Positions 24,236 through 33,161 are shown, counted from the first letter of the stretch. The stretch: 64,000 nucleotides of DNA from Bradyrhizobium sp. 170 (GCF_023101085.1 NZ_CP064703.1:6200001-6264000), one strand, 5' to 3'. A program made the numbers and translations. The notes: generated by a model from the sequence alone, not told the origin.

Positions 24236-24955
24236 TCAATATCTGGCGGCAGCAGGCCCACCCCAACCAAACCGGTAGTTCACGCCGACCTTGGCGGTGT
24301 GTTCGTCGTTGCGGAAACTGCGGCCGGTGATATCGGCGGGGCCTGTCGTGAAGGTGGTGTCGCCGAAATTGTAATACTGGTACTCGGCCTTGGCCGACCA
24401 GTTCGGGGCGAACATGTATTCGAGGCCGCCGCCGACGGTGTAGCCGTCCTTGTGGCTGCCGTTGGTGGTGAAGGCCGCCGGCACGCCGGCCGCCGTCGTC
24501 ACCCCGAGATTGCTGCCGTCGCGCCAGGCGTAGCCGCCCTTGGCATAGAGCAGCGCCGGGCCCCAAGTATAGCCGAGCCGGCCGGTCACCGAACCGAGCT
24601 GGTCGGTGTTGGAGGTTACGAGGGTGCCTCCCGGAAACAGGACGCCATTATTATTGGAGTTGGGCAGCCAGCTATACTGGGCTTCGGCACCCATCACCCA
24701 GTTCGGCGCGAACTGATAGTCGAAGCCGCCCTGTACGCCGCCAAGGAAGCGGGCATCGCTGCCCTGCAGGGAATTGTTGCCCGCGAAGGCGCCTCCGGCA
24801 TGGCCGCCGATATAGAACCCGGTCCAGTTATAGACGACCTGAGGCGCGGTATAGGCAGGCGCCTTGGTATAGGGCCGCGGCGGCATGTCGGCCGCAAAAG
24901 CTGGAGCCGCCATGGCGGCCAGCGCGGCAGCGCCGAGCAGTATCTTCTTCATCAT
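24236..24955 (-). CDS. Outer-membrane beta-barrel protein (Omp25/RopB type), second copy
   Basis: 239 residues from ATG 24955 (ATGATG; the second ATG is equally possible), with GGGGAAAG upstream. Signal MMKKILLGAAALAAMAAPAFA, then YNWTGFYIGGHAGGAFAG, paralogous to YSWSGFYIGGHAGYGWG of the protein at 5904-6677. Internal strands include VTGRLGYTWGPALLYAKGGYAW. The end, VNYRFGWGGPAAARY, carries an extension after the usual terminal Phe. Same family and presumed envelope role as its paralogue. Confidence 0.88.
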   Translation of the reverse strand: MMKKILLGAAALAAMAAPAFAADMPPRPYTKAPAYTAPQVVYNWTGFYIGGHAGGAFAGNNSLQGSDARFLGGVQGGFDYQFAPNWVMGAEAQYSWLPNSNNNGVLFPGGTLVTSNTDQLGSVTGRLGYTWGPALLYAKGGYAWRDGSNLGVTTAAGVPAAFTTNGSHKDGYTVGGGLEYMFAPNWSAKAEYQYYNFGDTTFTTGPADITGRSFRNDEHTAKVGVNYRFGWGGPAAARY

Positions 24956-25269
24956 AACTTTCCCCGTTACGGACGTGGCGGATACCAATCCAAACAACGT
25001 GACCTCATTTAGGTTGCTTTGCGACAAGTGCCCGCGACCCGATGGCGCGCCACTGTGACGGCACAGCAACAAAACGGTTTAGTTCCCTCGCACGTAACGC
25101 TTTTTCCTCCGTTAAGGAGGAGGTTTCCCGCTTAGTTGATGTCCGGGATCACTAAGGCAAGGTTCAACCCTCGCCGAAAAGTGATCCGAATTCGTTCACG
25201 GTTCCGTCCCGGGAACACCGCAAATACGGCCCGCCGGCAGGCTTCACGGCCGCCGGCGCGATCAAGACC
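24956..25269. other. Intergenic region upstream of the barrel gene
   Basis: About 310 bases between the barrel gene start and the stop of the epoxide-hydrolase-like gene. It contains the barrel promoter. GTTAAGGAGGAGG at 25114 looks like a ribosome binding site but leads to no protein-like ORF. Nothing else recognised. Confidence 0.35.
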
Positions 25270-26325
25270 CTACCCTCCCTCGCGAGCCACTTCGATCACG
25301 GCGTCGGCAAAGGCCTGCGGCGCCTCCTGCGGCAGGTTATGTCCGATGCCGCCGGTGATGAGGCGGTGGGCATATTTGCCGGAAAACTTCCTCGCGTAGA
25401 CCTTGGGGTCCGGATGCGGTGCGCCGTTGGCGTCGCCTTCAAGGGTGATGGCGGGCACGGCGATGGTGGGGAATTCGGCCAGCCGCTTTTCCAGTTCGTC
25501 GTATTTCGCCTCGCCTGGGGCGAGACCAAGCCGCCAGCGATAGTTGTGGATCACGATGGCGACATGGTCGGGGTTGTCGAAGGAGGCCGCGCTGCGTTCG
25601 AAGGTGGCGTCATCGAAATTCCACTTCGGTGAGGCGAGCTGCCAGATCAGTTTTGAAAATTCGCGCCGGTATTTTTCGTAGCCCAGCCGGCCGCGCTCGG
25701 TCGCGAAGTAATACTGGTACCACCATTGCAGCTCGGCCGATGGCGGCAACGGCTTCTTGTTGGCCTCCTGGCTGCCGATCAGATAGCCGCTGACCGAGAC
25801 CAGCGCCTTGACGCGCTGCGGCCAGATCGCCGCGACGATGCCGGCGGTCCGCGCGCCCCAATCGAAGCCGGCGACCACCGCTTTGTCGATCTTCAGCGCA
25901 TCCATCAGGGCGATGACGTCGGTGGCGAGCGCGCCCTGCTGGCCGTTGCGCGGCGTGTCGCTTGCAAGGAAGCGCGTCGTGCCGTAGCCGCGCAGCCAGG
26001 GCGCGATCACCCGGAAGCCCGCCGACGCCAGCACCGGGACGACATCGACGAAGGCGTAGATGTCGTAGGGCCAGCCGTGCAGGAGGATGACGATGGGACC
26101 ATCGGCGGGCCCGGCTTCGGCATAACCGACATTGAGGACGCCGGCCTCGATCTGTTTCAGCGCGGCAAACGAGGAATGGGCGCCGGGCCTGATCGCGCCC
26201 GCGGCGGGCTTGGCGTCGCCGGAATGCGCAAAGAGGGCGCCGCTCATGGCGAACGGTGCCGCCGCAAGCGCCACGGCGGCGGTGCCGAGGAAGCGGCGTC
26301 GGTCAGGGGTGGTGGGCTGGGACAT
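25270..26325 (-). CDS. Tat-exported alpha/beta hydrolase, epoxide-hydrolase-like
   Basis: 351 residues from ATG 26325, with GGAGTGAG upstream. TPDRRRFLGTAAVALAAAPFA is a twin-arginine signal (RRRFLG). The core has the oxyanion motif LLHGWPYD near 82, nucleophile Asp155 in AGFDWGARTAG, and the terminal His in GGIGHNLPQEAP, the Asp-His arrangement of epoxide hydrolases and haloalkane dehalogenases rather than a Ser esterase. WRLGLAP suggests a lid region. It probably opens epoxides in the periplasm. Substrate unknown. A 20-bp palindrome just upstream points to control by a dimeric repressor. Confidence 0.82.
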   Translation of the reverse strand: MSQPTTPDRRRFLGTAAVALAAAPFAMSGALFAHSGDAKPAAGAIRPGAHSSFAALKQIEAGVLNVGYAEAGPADGPIVILLHGWPYDIYAFVDVVPVLASAGFRVIAPWLRGYGTTRFLASDTPRNGQQGALATDVIALMDALKIDKAVVAGFDWGARTAGIVAAIWPQRVKALVSVSGYLIGSQEANKKPLPPSAELQWWYQYYFATERGRLGYEKYRREFSKLIWQLASPKWNFDDATFERSAASFDNPDHVAIVIHNYRWRLGLAPGEAKYDELEKRLAEFPTIAVPAITLEGDANGAPHPDPKVYARKFSGKYAHRLITGGIGHNLPQEAPQAFADAVIEVAREGG

Positions 26326-26356
26326 GGATCTCACTCCGGCTCTCTATCTGATACGA

Positions 26357-26376
26357 TTATATCGCATGCGATATAA
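26357..26376. promoter_or_regulatory. Perfect 20-bp palindrome, likely operator
   Basis: TTATATCGCATGCGATATAA is fully self-complementary and lies 31-51 bases upstream of the hydrolase ATG, where it would overlap a promoter. Core ATCGCATGCGAT. TetR- or MarR-type repressors are the usual readers of such sites. No regulator gene is adjacent. Confidence 0.65.
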
Positions 26377-26410
26377 ACAACGCCAGCCCAGTGTCAACCC
26401 TTCCGATTTA

Positions 26411-26422
26411 ATCGCACGCGAT
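26411..26422. promoter_or_regulatory. Second operator-like half copy
   Basis: ATCGCACGCGAT matches the core of the 26357 palindrome in 11 of 12 positions. The two centres are 50 bp apart, close to five helical turns, so bound dimers would face the same side of the DNA. Confidence 0.5.
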
Positions 26423-26539
26423 GTAGATGATGCAAGCATCACAGTGTCGTGTGGAGGCCAGGAATCGCCATGGAAGGAATCTGCCGAGACCGACCCGGCC
26501 AATCCTGGCCCTTCTGCGCTCTCAAGCAGACGCCGCGAA

Positions 26540-26965
26540 TTAGCGCGTCATTTTCTCCAGTTCCGCGAATGACACGTACGCCACCCCCGCACAGGGCTCG
26601 ACGGCATTTTCGATGATGCGGTCGAGGCGGCCGTCGACGAAGAGGATGGCGCGTTCACGCGGCTCGCGGTAGCCGCCGTCGGGCTCGCGCGGGCTGAACC
26701 GGAGACAGACGACATAGCGCAGCCGCCCGCCGACGACGCGCTCGACCGGCTCGGCCATGACGGCGTCGCGCACGCCGACGGGATTGTTGAGATAGGTCTT
26801 CAGAAACGCCAGCACTTCGGTGCGGTAATTCTTGGGAAATGGCTGACTGGAGACGCCGCGATCGTCGGTAAAGGTGATCGGCTTGCTGTCATCGATGGCG
26901 GCGGCACAGGCCGACAGCATGATCGGCAGCAACATCATCGCCGCGAATTTGGCCGAACGTCTCAA
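26540..26965 (-). CDS. Small lipoprotein of unknown function
   Basis: 141 residues. MRRSAKFAAMMLLPIMLSACAAA has a lipobox (LSAC, Cys20). The mature part has a FPKNYRTEVLAFLKTYLNNPVGVRDAVMAEP segment, and RYVVCLRFSPREPDGGYREPRERAILFVDGRLDRII near 83-119, a conserved-looking domain seen in unnamed Rhizobiales lipoproteins. Two further Cys (87 and 124) may pair. Outer or inner membrane attachment cannot be told. Confidence 0.75.
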   Translation of the reverse strand: MRRSAKFAAMMLLPIMLSACAAAIDDSKPITFTDDRGVSSQPFPKNYRTEVLAFLKTYLNNPVGVRDAVMAEPVERVVGGRLRYVVCLRFSPREPDGGYREPRERAILFVDGRLDRIIENAVEPCAGVAYVSFAELEKMTR

Positions 26966-27071
26966 GCGAACTCTTCCCCTGCCCTTCGCCGTCTCTTAGA
27001 CCGCCCGGCGGCGAAATGGAATTCGCAACTCGGTTATCTCCTCGCTTCGCTCTCGAAAAGTTGAGCGCGCG

Positions 27072-27113
27072 CCAGCCCACGGCCATTAGCAAAGCAAATG
27101 GCGCGTGGGCTGG
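27072..27113. repeat. Long imperfect hairpin
   Basis: CCAGCCCAC-GGCCATT, loop AGCAAAGCA, AATGGCGC-GTGGGCTGG. Nine perfect outer pairs and several inner ones. It lies between two minus-strand genes with no T-run on either side. It may end transcripts or be a dispersed palindrome. Confidence 0.55.
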
Positions 27114-27172
27114 TCTGACATTCGCTAGGCGCGCCGGGCAATGGGGGCGAAACGCGCGCCGGCGAATCGGAT

Positions 27173-27460
27173 TCAGCTGCGTTTTGCGGCCGGCGTCACG
27201 TGCTTGACCGCGATGTGCGGCTTTGCATGCGTCTTGTGCAGGCCGATGTGCTTGTGGTGGCGATGATGCCGATAATGCTTGTGATGGCGGCCCATCCTTG
27301 CATTGGCGTTCAGCGCCTTCGATTTACCCTCGGCCTTGATGACAGGTGCCTGCGTGGTCTTGTTCACTGGCGCTTGCGCGGTCTTGCCCGGCGTGCCGGC
27401 AAGTGCAGGCGCGGCGAGAACGGAAACGGCAACGAGCGCTGCGGAAATGGTCTTGAGCAT
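27173..27460 (-). CDS. Secreted His-rich small protein
   Basis: 95 residues from ATG 27460, with AGGAGA upstream. Signal MLKTISAALVAVSVLAAPALA, then two near-identical short repeats (GKTAQAPVNK and KTTQAPVIK) and a His/Lys cluster RHHKHYRHHRHHKHIGLHKTH near 68-88. The cluster could bind Ni, Zn or Cu in the periplasm. No family name recognised. It may serve as a metal buffer, which is inference from composition alone. Confidence 0.7.
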   Translation of the reverse strand: MLKTISAALVAVSVLAAPALAGTPGKTAQAPVNKTTQAPVIKAEGKSKALNANARMGRHHKHYRHHRHHKHIGLHKTHAKPHIAVKHVTPAAKRS

Positions 27461-27746
27461 GGTTGTCTCCTCTTCCTTTTCCTGTGCCTTGGGACCCGCG
27501 GGCATTTCCGGTCGAAAGGCCGGGCTCGCCGATCATGCAGGCGACGCTAGCGGCTGCGCGCTGAACCTCCCCTGAATCGGACTTTCGGATTCCGTTCATC
27601 TGAATGACATCTTCGTCATGTTCGCTGACGATGTACCGCCGATTGGCGGAATCGTGGGTAGCGGCGCGGGAATGTTCTCGGCCGGCGGGGGTTCAAATCA
27701 ACGGGCTTCGGTGTAGGATTGCCGAACCGGCCATCAGGAGAGATGC

Positions 27747-28280
27747 ATGAATAGAATTGCGATAAGGCTTTTGACTCTTGCAATATTGTCGCTCACGCTC
27801 GCGGCAGCCCCTGTCGTTAGCGTCGTCTACGCAGCGCCCGACAACGAGCCCCCGCCGCCGAAGAAGAAAAAGAAATCCAGCGAAGCCCGCCCGGGCATCG
27901 AGCAGACCGCATTCGCCGACGGCTATCGCGCCGCCTACGCCGCAATCTACGAGCGCCACGACTACGCCTCGGCGATCACGCAGCTCAAGGCGCTCGGCCG
28001 TGACGACCAGGCTGCCGTCGCCAACCTGATCGGCTACTCCTATCGCCAGCTCGGCGACTACAAGGTCTCGCAAATCTGGTACGAGCGCGCGCTCAAGGCC
28101 GATCCGAGCCACGTCAAGACTTGGCAGTATTACGGCCTGTGGCAGGTCGAACAGGGCAACCGCGATCAGGCGCAATATCACCTGAACCGGATCGCTCAGC
28201 TCACCGGCACGACAAGCGAAGAGTATCGCTCGCTCGCCGCCGCGCTGGAAAAGCCGCCGGGCACCGGGCTGGTTTATTGA
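27747..28280 (+). CDS. Periplasmic TPR protein
   Basis: 177 residues with AGGAGAG before the ATG. Signal peptide through VVSVVYA; a PPPPKKKKKSSEA linker; then a tetratricopeptide region: FADGYRAAYAAIYERHDYASAITQLKALG, VANLIGYSYRQLGDYKVSQIWYERALKADP and TWQYYGLWQVEQGNRDQAQYHLNRIAQL, three helical pairs at about 58-165. TPR proteins are interaction platforms. The partner is unknown. Followed by a REP-like repeat. Confidence 0.85.
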   Translation: MNRIAIRLLTLAILSLTLAAAPVVSVVYAAPDNEPPPPKKKKKSSEARPGIEQTAFADGYRAAYAAIYERHDYASAITQLKALGRDDQAAVANLIGYSYRQLGDYKVSQIWYERALKADPSHVKTWQYYGLWQVEQGNRDQAQYHLNRIAQLTGTTSEEYRSLAAALEKPPGTGLVY

Positions 28281-28296
28281 GGCATTAGCCCATCCA

Positions 28297-28408
28297 CGTC
28301 ATTGCCTGCGACAAACGCAAAGCGTTTGCGCAAGGGAGCGTAGCGACGAAGCAATCCATCTATCCGTTATGCCGGGACATCGATTGCTTCGCTTCGCTCG
28401 CAATGACG
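28297..28408. repeat. REP-like palindromic element, copy 2
   Basis: The right arm (GATTGCTTCGCTTCGCTCGC then AATGACGG) and the CCATCTATCCGTTATGCCG spacer match the element at 14182-14259. The left arm (CGTCATTGCCTGCGACAAACG) is diverged and contains an extra inner palindrome, GCAAAGCGTTTGC. It lies between convergent genes. Confidence 0.75.
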
Positions 28409-28457
28409 GTATCGTAACAACCGGCGCAGCTCGAAAGACTGCGCCGGTTTTTTGTTG

Positions 28458-30029
28458 TCACTTCATCAACGCTTCGACTTCCGCGCGGAATGCCTGACGC
28501 GCGCCGTCGCGCGAATAGAACATGTGGCCGCCGGAATAGACGACCAGCTTCACCCGGTCCGGACTGGCATAGGCCGGTAATTGGTCGAGCAACACCTTGG
28601 AAGCGAAATAGGGCGTGGCGAGATCGAACAGGCCGTGGCCGACCAGCAGTTTCATTTTCGGATCGAGCGCGAGAACCTGGCGGAGCTGCGAGACCGACTC
28701 GGCCGGCCCGCGGCCGAAATCCCACGACCGGTTCACGCTCTCGCTGAGCAGTTGGTACGAACCATCAGGCCGCCAATTGAGTTTGCGCGTGGTGAGGTCG
28801 ACCGCAGCGCTCGTCAGCGGCGCCATCAGCGAATCGCCGGAAGGATCGCCGAAATGGGCGTAGTTCGAATCCGGATAGGGATCGAGACCCGAGACCGAGG
28901 CATCGTAACGTCCGGTCACCCGGCCGCTGCGGCGATCGAACTCCCTGCGGAATTCGCCGACTTCGAAACGCCCGGCAAGCCTGCGGCTCACGGCCTGATC
29001 GATGCCGGTCAGCGCAGCCACCTTGTCGGCGAGCCGCGTCGTTGCCTCCTTGTCGGCCTGTCCCTTGATGAGATCGGTGAGATACTCAGTCTGTGCGTAG
29101 CGTTCGACCTCGGCGAGATCGGCGCGCGTCATCGCGCCCTTGGCCTCGCGCGCCACCGCCGCCATGCTCGGCAGGCTGTACACGTATTGCAGCAGGCTCG
29201 ATCCGGAAAAGTCGCGGAAGTCGAGCAAGGGAGAAACCAGGATCAGCCCGCGTATGCCGACGCCCTGCTGGGTCTGCAGGTTGCGAACGATTTTCGGACC
29301 GCGAATGCCGCCATAGCTCTCGCCTGTCACGAATTTCGGCGACAGCAACCGGTCGTATTTTTCCAGCCAGCGACGGATCACCAGCGCAATCGAGCTGACG
29401 TCGCCGTCGACAGAAAGGAACCGCTTGCGCACGTCCTCGCCGGACGCGACGAAGCGGCTGTAGCCGGTGCCGACGGGATCGATGAAAACGAGATCGGTGA
29501 AGTCGAGCCAAGTCTCGGCATTGGGCAACACGTCAGGCGTCGCGGAAGATACCGCGCCATCGCCGCCGATCGACAACCGCCACGGCCCGGCCGCGCCGAA
29601 CTGCAGCCAGGCCGAGGACGCGCCCGGGCCGCCGTTGAACAGAAACGTCACCGGCCGGGTGGCGCGATCGGCGCCGTCGAGCTGGTAGGAGTTGTAGGCG
29701 ATATCGGCCTGCGGCTCGCCCTTGTCGTCGAACAGCCGGATCGAGCCTGCGGTGGCGGCGAAGTTGAGCGTGCGGCCGGGCAGCGCCAGCGTCTGCCTGG
29801 TGGTGGAATCCGGCGGCAGGCGATGTTGTTCGGCCGCAGGCGGCGGCGTGGCGGTGCCCCGCCCCGCTCCCCCCTTCTGGCCCGACGGCGACGGTGACGG
29901 CGTGGCCGCGGCCGGCTGCTGCGGGGTTGGCGAACTCGCCTCCTCGGCGCGCGCGCCGCTCACCCAACACACGATCAAAAGCGTGGCGGCAAGACGCATG
30001 GGGCGCGTCGCCATGAAATGAAAAGCCAT
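28458..30029 (-). CDS. Serine carboxypeptidase (peptidase S10)
   Basis: 523 residues from ATG 30029, which has GGGAG eight bases upstream. Signal peptide ending SGARA, then a Pro/Ala-rich linker. S10 hallmarks: NGGPGASSAWLQFGAAGPW, TGESYGGIRGPKI with the nucleophile Ser, the Asp in VGHGLFDLATPY, and the His in GGHMFYSRDGAR near the end. It should remove C-terminal residues from peptides in the periplasm at acidic pH. Bacterial S10 members of this size are common in soil alphaproteobacteria. No operon partner. Confidence 0.9.
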   Translation of the reverse strand: MAFHFMATRPMRLAATLLIVCWVSGARAEEASSPTPQQPAAATPSPSPSGQKGGAGRGTATPPPAAEQHRLPPDSTTRQTLALPGRTLNFAATAGSIRLFDDKGEPQADIAYNSYQLDGADRATRPVTFLFNGGPGASSAWLQFGAAGPWRLSIGGDGAVSSATPDVLPNAETWLDFTDLVFIDPVGTGYSRFVASGEDVRKRFLSVDGDVSSIALVIRRWLEKYDRLLSPKFVTGESYGGIRGPKIVRNLQTQQGVGIRGLILVSPLLDFRDFSGSSLLQYVYSLPSMAAVAREAKGAMTRADLAEVERYAQTEYLTDLIKGQADKEATTRLADKVAALTGIDQAVSRRLAGRFEVGEFRREFDRRSGRVTGRYDASVSGLDPYPDSNYAHFGDPSGDSLMAPLTSAAVDLTTRKLNWRPDGSYQLLSESVNRSWDFGRGPAESVSQLRQVLALDPKMKLLVGHGLFDLATPYFASKVLLDQLPAYASPDRVKLVVYSGGHMFYSRDGARQAFRAEVEALMK

Positions 30030-30310
30030 GCCGTTTGCTCCCTGCGCGCCCCGCGATCCAGCCGGATTCTCCCGTAACAGTGCGACAATGAGGCCGTGGT
30101 GCACAACACGGAGAAATCCTTCCGAAAATCACAATCCCGACAGCATCACGTGAGAAAGCGGTCAGTGCGTCCGGTGGTTGTCCTCGCCGGCCGATCGGTG
30201 ATATCGGTCGGTTCCGCTGGCCACCGGCCAGGTATTTTTGATCGATCCATGAAACCATTTTGGCGCTGGCGCGACTAACGAACCTGCGCTTTTCAATGGG
30301 GTCCTAAAAA

Positions 30311-30982
30311 ATGAAACGTACGATTGCTCTCTGTTTCGGCCTGCTGGCGCTGGCTTCTCCGGCGGCCGCAGATTCGCCGGTCGCGGTGGTCGAGGACGTT
30401 CAGGGCAAGGTCACCGGCGCTGAATTCATGGACTATGTGACGCCCAAAGCGGTCATCAAGATCGGCGACGGCGGCTCTGTCATTCTCAGCTACCTGAAGT
30501 CATGCCGGCGCGAGGCGATCAGCGGTGCCGGCACCGTCGTCGTCGGCACCGAGGAGAGCGCCGTTCACCTCGCCGAGGTCAAGGCCGAGAAGACGAATTG
30601 CGATCCCAACCAGGCCAACGCGACCACGCGGGAGACCAGCGGCGTCGCCGCCACCGTGCTGCGCAGCGTCGACAGCAGCAAAGCAGCTTCCTTGCCGCAG
30701 CCGCAGCTCACCCTTTACGGCGCCTCGCCGCTGGTGGAGGCGAAAGGCCGCGGCAAGCTGGTCATTCGACGCCTCGACGTGCCGGGCGAGCGTCAGGAGA
30801 TTAATCTGGGCGGCACCCAGCTCAAGGGACGCTTCCTCGATTTCGCCAGCGAGAACGTCGCCCTGGCTCCCGGCGGCCTCTACGCTGCCACGTTCAAATC
30901 ATCGCAGATCGTGTTCCGGGTGGATGCGCAGGCCAAACCCGGCGTGACGCCGATCGTCGGCCGGTTGCTGCGGATGGAATAG
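30311..30982 (+). CDS. FecR-domain-like periplasmic protein
   Basis: 223 residues with a signal peptide (MKRTIALCFGLLALASPAAA). The VAVVEDVQGKVTGAEFMDYVTPKAVIKIGDGGSVILSYLKSCRREAISGAGTVVVG stretch is the pattern of stand-alone FecR/LysM-associated beta domains. It ends 19 bases before the CHASE2-adenylate cyclase gene, so the two are probably one operon. Such FecR-like proteins are often found beside CHASE2 cyclases; I infer it modulates the extracytoplasmic CHASE2 sensor. Confidence 0.75.
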   Translation: MKRTIALCFGLLALASPAAADSPVAVVEDVQGKVTGAEFMDYVTPKAVIKIGDGGSVILSYLKSCRREAISGAGTVVVGTEESAVHLAEVKAEKTNCDPNQANATTRETSGVAATVLRSVDSSKAASLPQPQLTLYGASPLVEAKGRGKLVIRRLDVPGERQEINLGGTQLKGRFLDFASENVALAPGGLYAATFKSSQIVFRVDAQAKPGVTPIVGRLLRME

Positions 30983-31001
30983 GCGTGACGGGCCATCCCG
31001 C

Positions 31002-33161
31002 TTGAGAATCCGGCGCAGCACGCGCAACAGGATGATGGTTGCCGCCATCGCGCTGGTCTGCGCGGCGGCGTCAGTTTCTCCGGTGGCCAGACCGATCCGC
31101 GGGCTCTCCCTCGATATCCTCACCGCGCTGCGCTGGGAGATCTTCGGCCGCAGCCATGATCCGGCCGCTTCGCCGGCGGTCATCGTCGCAATGGACGAGG
31201 AAAGCCTGCGCACTGACCCGTTCAAGGACGCGCCGATGCTGACCTGGACCGGGGAGATCGGCCGCGTGCTGTCAGCGACACTCGAAGGCGGCGCCAAGGT
31301 CGCCGGCTTCGACATGGTGATCCCGAAATCGATCGAGCAGTCGGAGATTCCGTTTGGCGAGGGCACGCTCGGCGACAAAGTCCGCGGATTTGACCGAGAC
31401 TTTCTTCGTGCGCTCGCCGGTGCGGCGGCGAATGGCAAGGTGGTGCTCGGAGAAGTCCTGGGCGGCAACCAGCCAGTCAGGCCATCGCCGGGGCAGCGCG
31501 TCGCGGTACGCCAACAGCAGAACATCCGCCCCCTCAACGTTCACATCGACAGCGACGATATCCTGCGACGCATGCCGCTGGGCTTCACCGTCAATGGGGC
31601 GAAGGTGCCCTCGATGGCGGTCGAGCTGGCGTCGCGGGCGCTGGGCGCGGCACCCGAGTTCGACGAACGCGGCAGGCTGACGCTTGCCGGCTACCGCGTC
31701 CCCGGCCGCGTGCCGAACACGATGACGCTGAACTTCGAGGGCGGCGCCGACGACATTCCGACTTTCTCGTTTGCCGATCTGCGCGCGTGCGCCGTCAAGA
31801 ACGACAAGGATTACTTTCGGCGCTGGTTCGCCGGAAAGGTCGTCATTTTCGGCAGCGTTCTCGATATCGAGGACCGCCGGCAGACTTCCAAGCGCTTTGC
31901 GACCGGCATTGAAGGCGCGCGCGCACCGCGTTGCGCAGCCGAGAGCACGCCGGTCATGGCTGGCTTCAGGATCAGCACGATCGCGGGCGTCTATATCCAT
32001 GCGACCGCGGTCAACAATCTGATCTCGCGCAACGCGGTGGTCGAACCCGGCCCGCTGGTGCGCTTCCTGATCTCTACCCTGTTTGCGGCGCTGGCTGCCG
32101 TCGCCGCGTGGCGGTTTCGGCCGCTCAGCGCCGCGCTGGCCTGGTTGGCCGTGATCGTGGCCAGCATTGCCGGCGCCACGATCGCGTTCAACCATGCGCT
32201 GGCGCTGCCGATCGCTGAGCCGTTCCTGGCGAGCCTGTTCGCGCTCGCCGCCACGATCGGATTCCGCTTCGTCATCGCCGACAAGGACCGACGCCTGCTG
32301 CAGAAGAGCTTTGCGCTCTATCTGGCGCCGCACGTCATCAACCGCATGCTGTCGTCGAACAAATTGCCGGAACTCGGCGGCGAAACCCGCAACGTGACGG
32401 TGTTCTTCTCCGACATCGAGGGATTTTCGCTGATCGCGGAAAAGATGTCGCCCGACAGCCTGATGGAGCTGATGAACGAATATCTTTCGGCGATGACCGA
32501 CGTCATCGAGCGTCACGGCGGATATGTCGACAAATATATCGGCGACTCCATCGTGGCGGTGTTCGGCGCGCCGGCCGACGATCCCGACCATGCCGCGAAC
32601 GCGGCACGCGCCGCGCTGGATTGCTGCAAGCAGCTTGCCGAACTCAATGCTTCATCCGCCCTGTTCCAGGAATTCAAGCTGGCGCAGCGGATCGGCATCA
32701 ATTCCGGCGAGGCGCTGGTCGGCAATTTCGGATCGCGGCGGCGCTTCAACTACTCGGTGATGAGCGACGCCGTGAACCTGGCGTCGCGGCTGGAGGGCGC
32801 CAACAAATTCTACGGCACCACCGTCATCGCTTCCGAGACCACCGTAGCCCTCACCGGCGAGGCGTTCGCCTGGCGCGAACTCGACGCCATCAGGGTCAAG
32901 GGGCGAACCCAGGCGCTGAAAATTTACGAATTGCTGGCGCTGTCGGCCGGGCTGACATCCTCGCAAGCGGTATTGATCACCGACTACGCCGACGGGCTGG
33001 CGCAGTGGCGGGCCCGCGAATTCGAGCGCGCCGCGCAGTATTTCGCCCGTTCGGCGGATATCGACCGGCCGGCATCGTTGTTTGCCGCGCGAGCCCGGGA
33101 ATTGGCCCAAAACCCGCCGGGCGAGGACTGGGACCCGATCCGGACGTTGCAGGAAAAATGA
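31002..33161 (+). CDS. CHASE2-domain adenylate/guanylate cyclase
   Basis: 719 residues from TTG 31002 (ATG 31032/31035 are alternatives). One N-terminal membrane segment, an extracytoplasmic CHASE2 domain to about 335 (SPAVIVAMDEESLRTDPFKDAPMLTW; RWFAGKVVIFGSVLD), three membrane segments at about 345-425, then a class III cyclase domain with FFSDIEGFS (metal Asp near 470), YIGDSIVAVFGAP (second Asp near 514) and the NYSVMSDAVNLASRLE motif. It would make cAMP in response to a periplasmic signal. Preceded by the FecR-like gene. A 75-residue helical tail follows the catalytic domain. Confidence 0.88.
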   Translation: MRIRRSTRNRMMVAAIALVCAAASVSPVARPIRGLSLDILTALRWEIFGRSHDPAASPAVIVAMDEESLRTDPFKDAPMLTWTGEIGRVLSATLEGGAKVAGFDMVIPKSIEQSEIPFGEGTLGDKVRGFDRDFLRALAGAAANGKVVLGEVLGGNQPVRPSPGQRVAVRQQQNIRPLNVHIDSDDILRRMPLGFTVNGAKVPSMAVELASRALGAAPEFDERGRLTLAGYRVPGRVPNTMTLNFEGGADDIPTFSFADLRACAVKNDKDYFRRWFAGKVVIFGSVLDIEDRRQTSKRFATGIEGARAPRCAAESTPVMAGFRISTIAGVYIHATAVNNLISRNAVVEPGPLVRFLISTLFAALAAVAAWRFRPLSAALAWLAVIVASIAGATIAFNHALALPIAEPFLASLFALAATIGFRFVIADKDRRLLQKSFALYLAPHVINRMLSSNKLPELGGETRNVTVFFSDIEGFSLIAEKMSPDSLMELMNEYLSAMTDVIERHGGYVDKYIGDSIVAVFGAPADDPDHAANAARAALDCCKQLAELNASSALFQEFKLAQRIGINSGEALVGNFGSRRRFNYSVMSDAVNLASRLEGANKFYGTTVIASETTVALTGEAFAWRELDAIRVKGRTQALKIYELLALSAGLTSSQAVLITDYADGLAQWRAREFERAAQYFARSADIDRPASLFAARARELAQNPPGEDWDPIRTLQEK

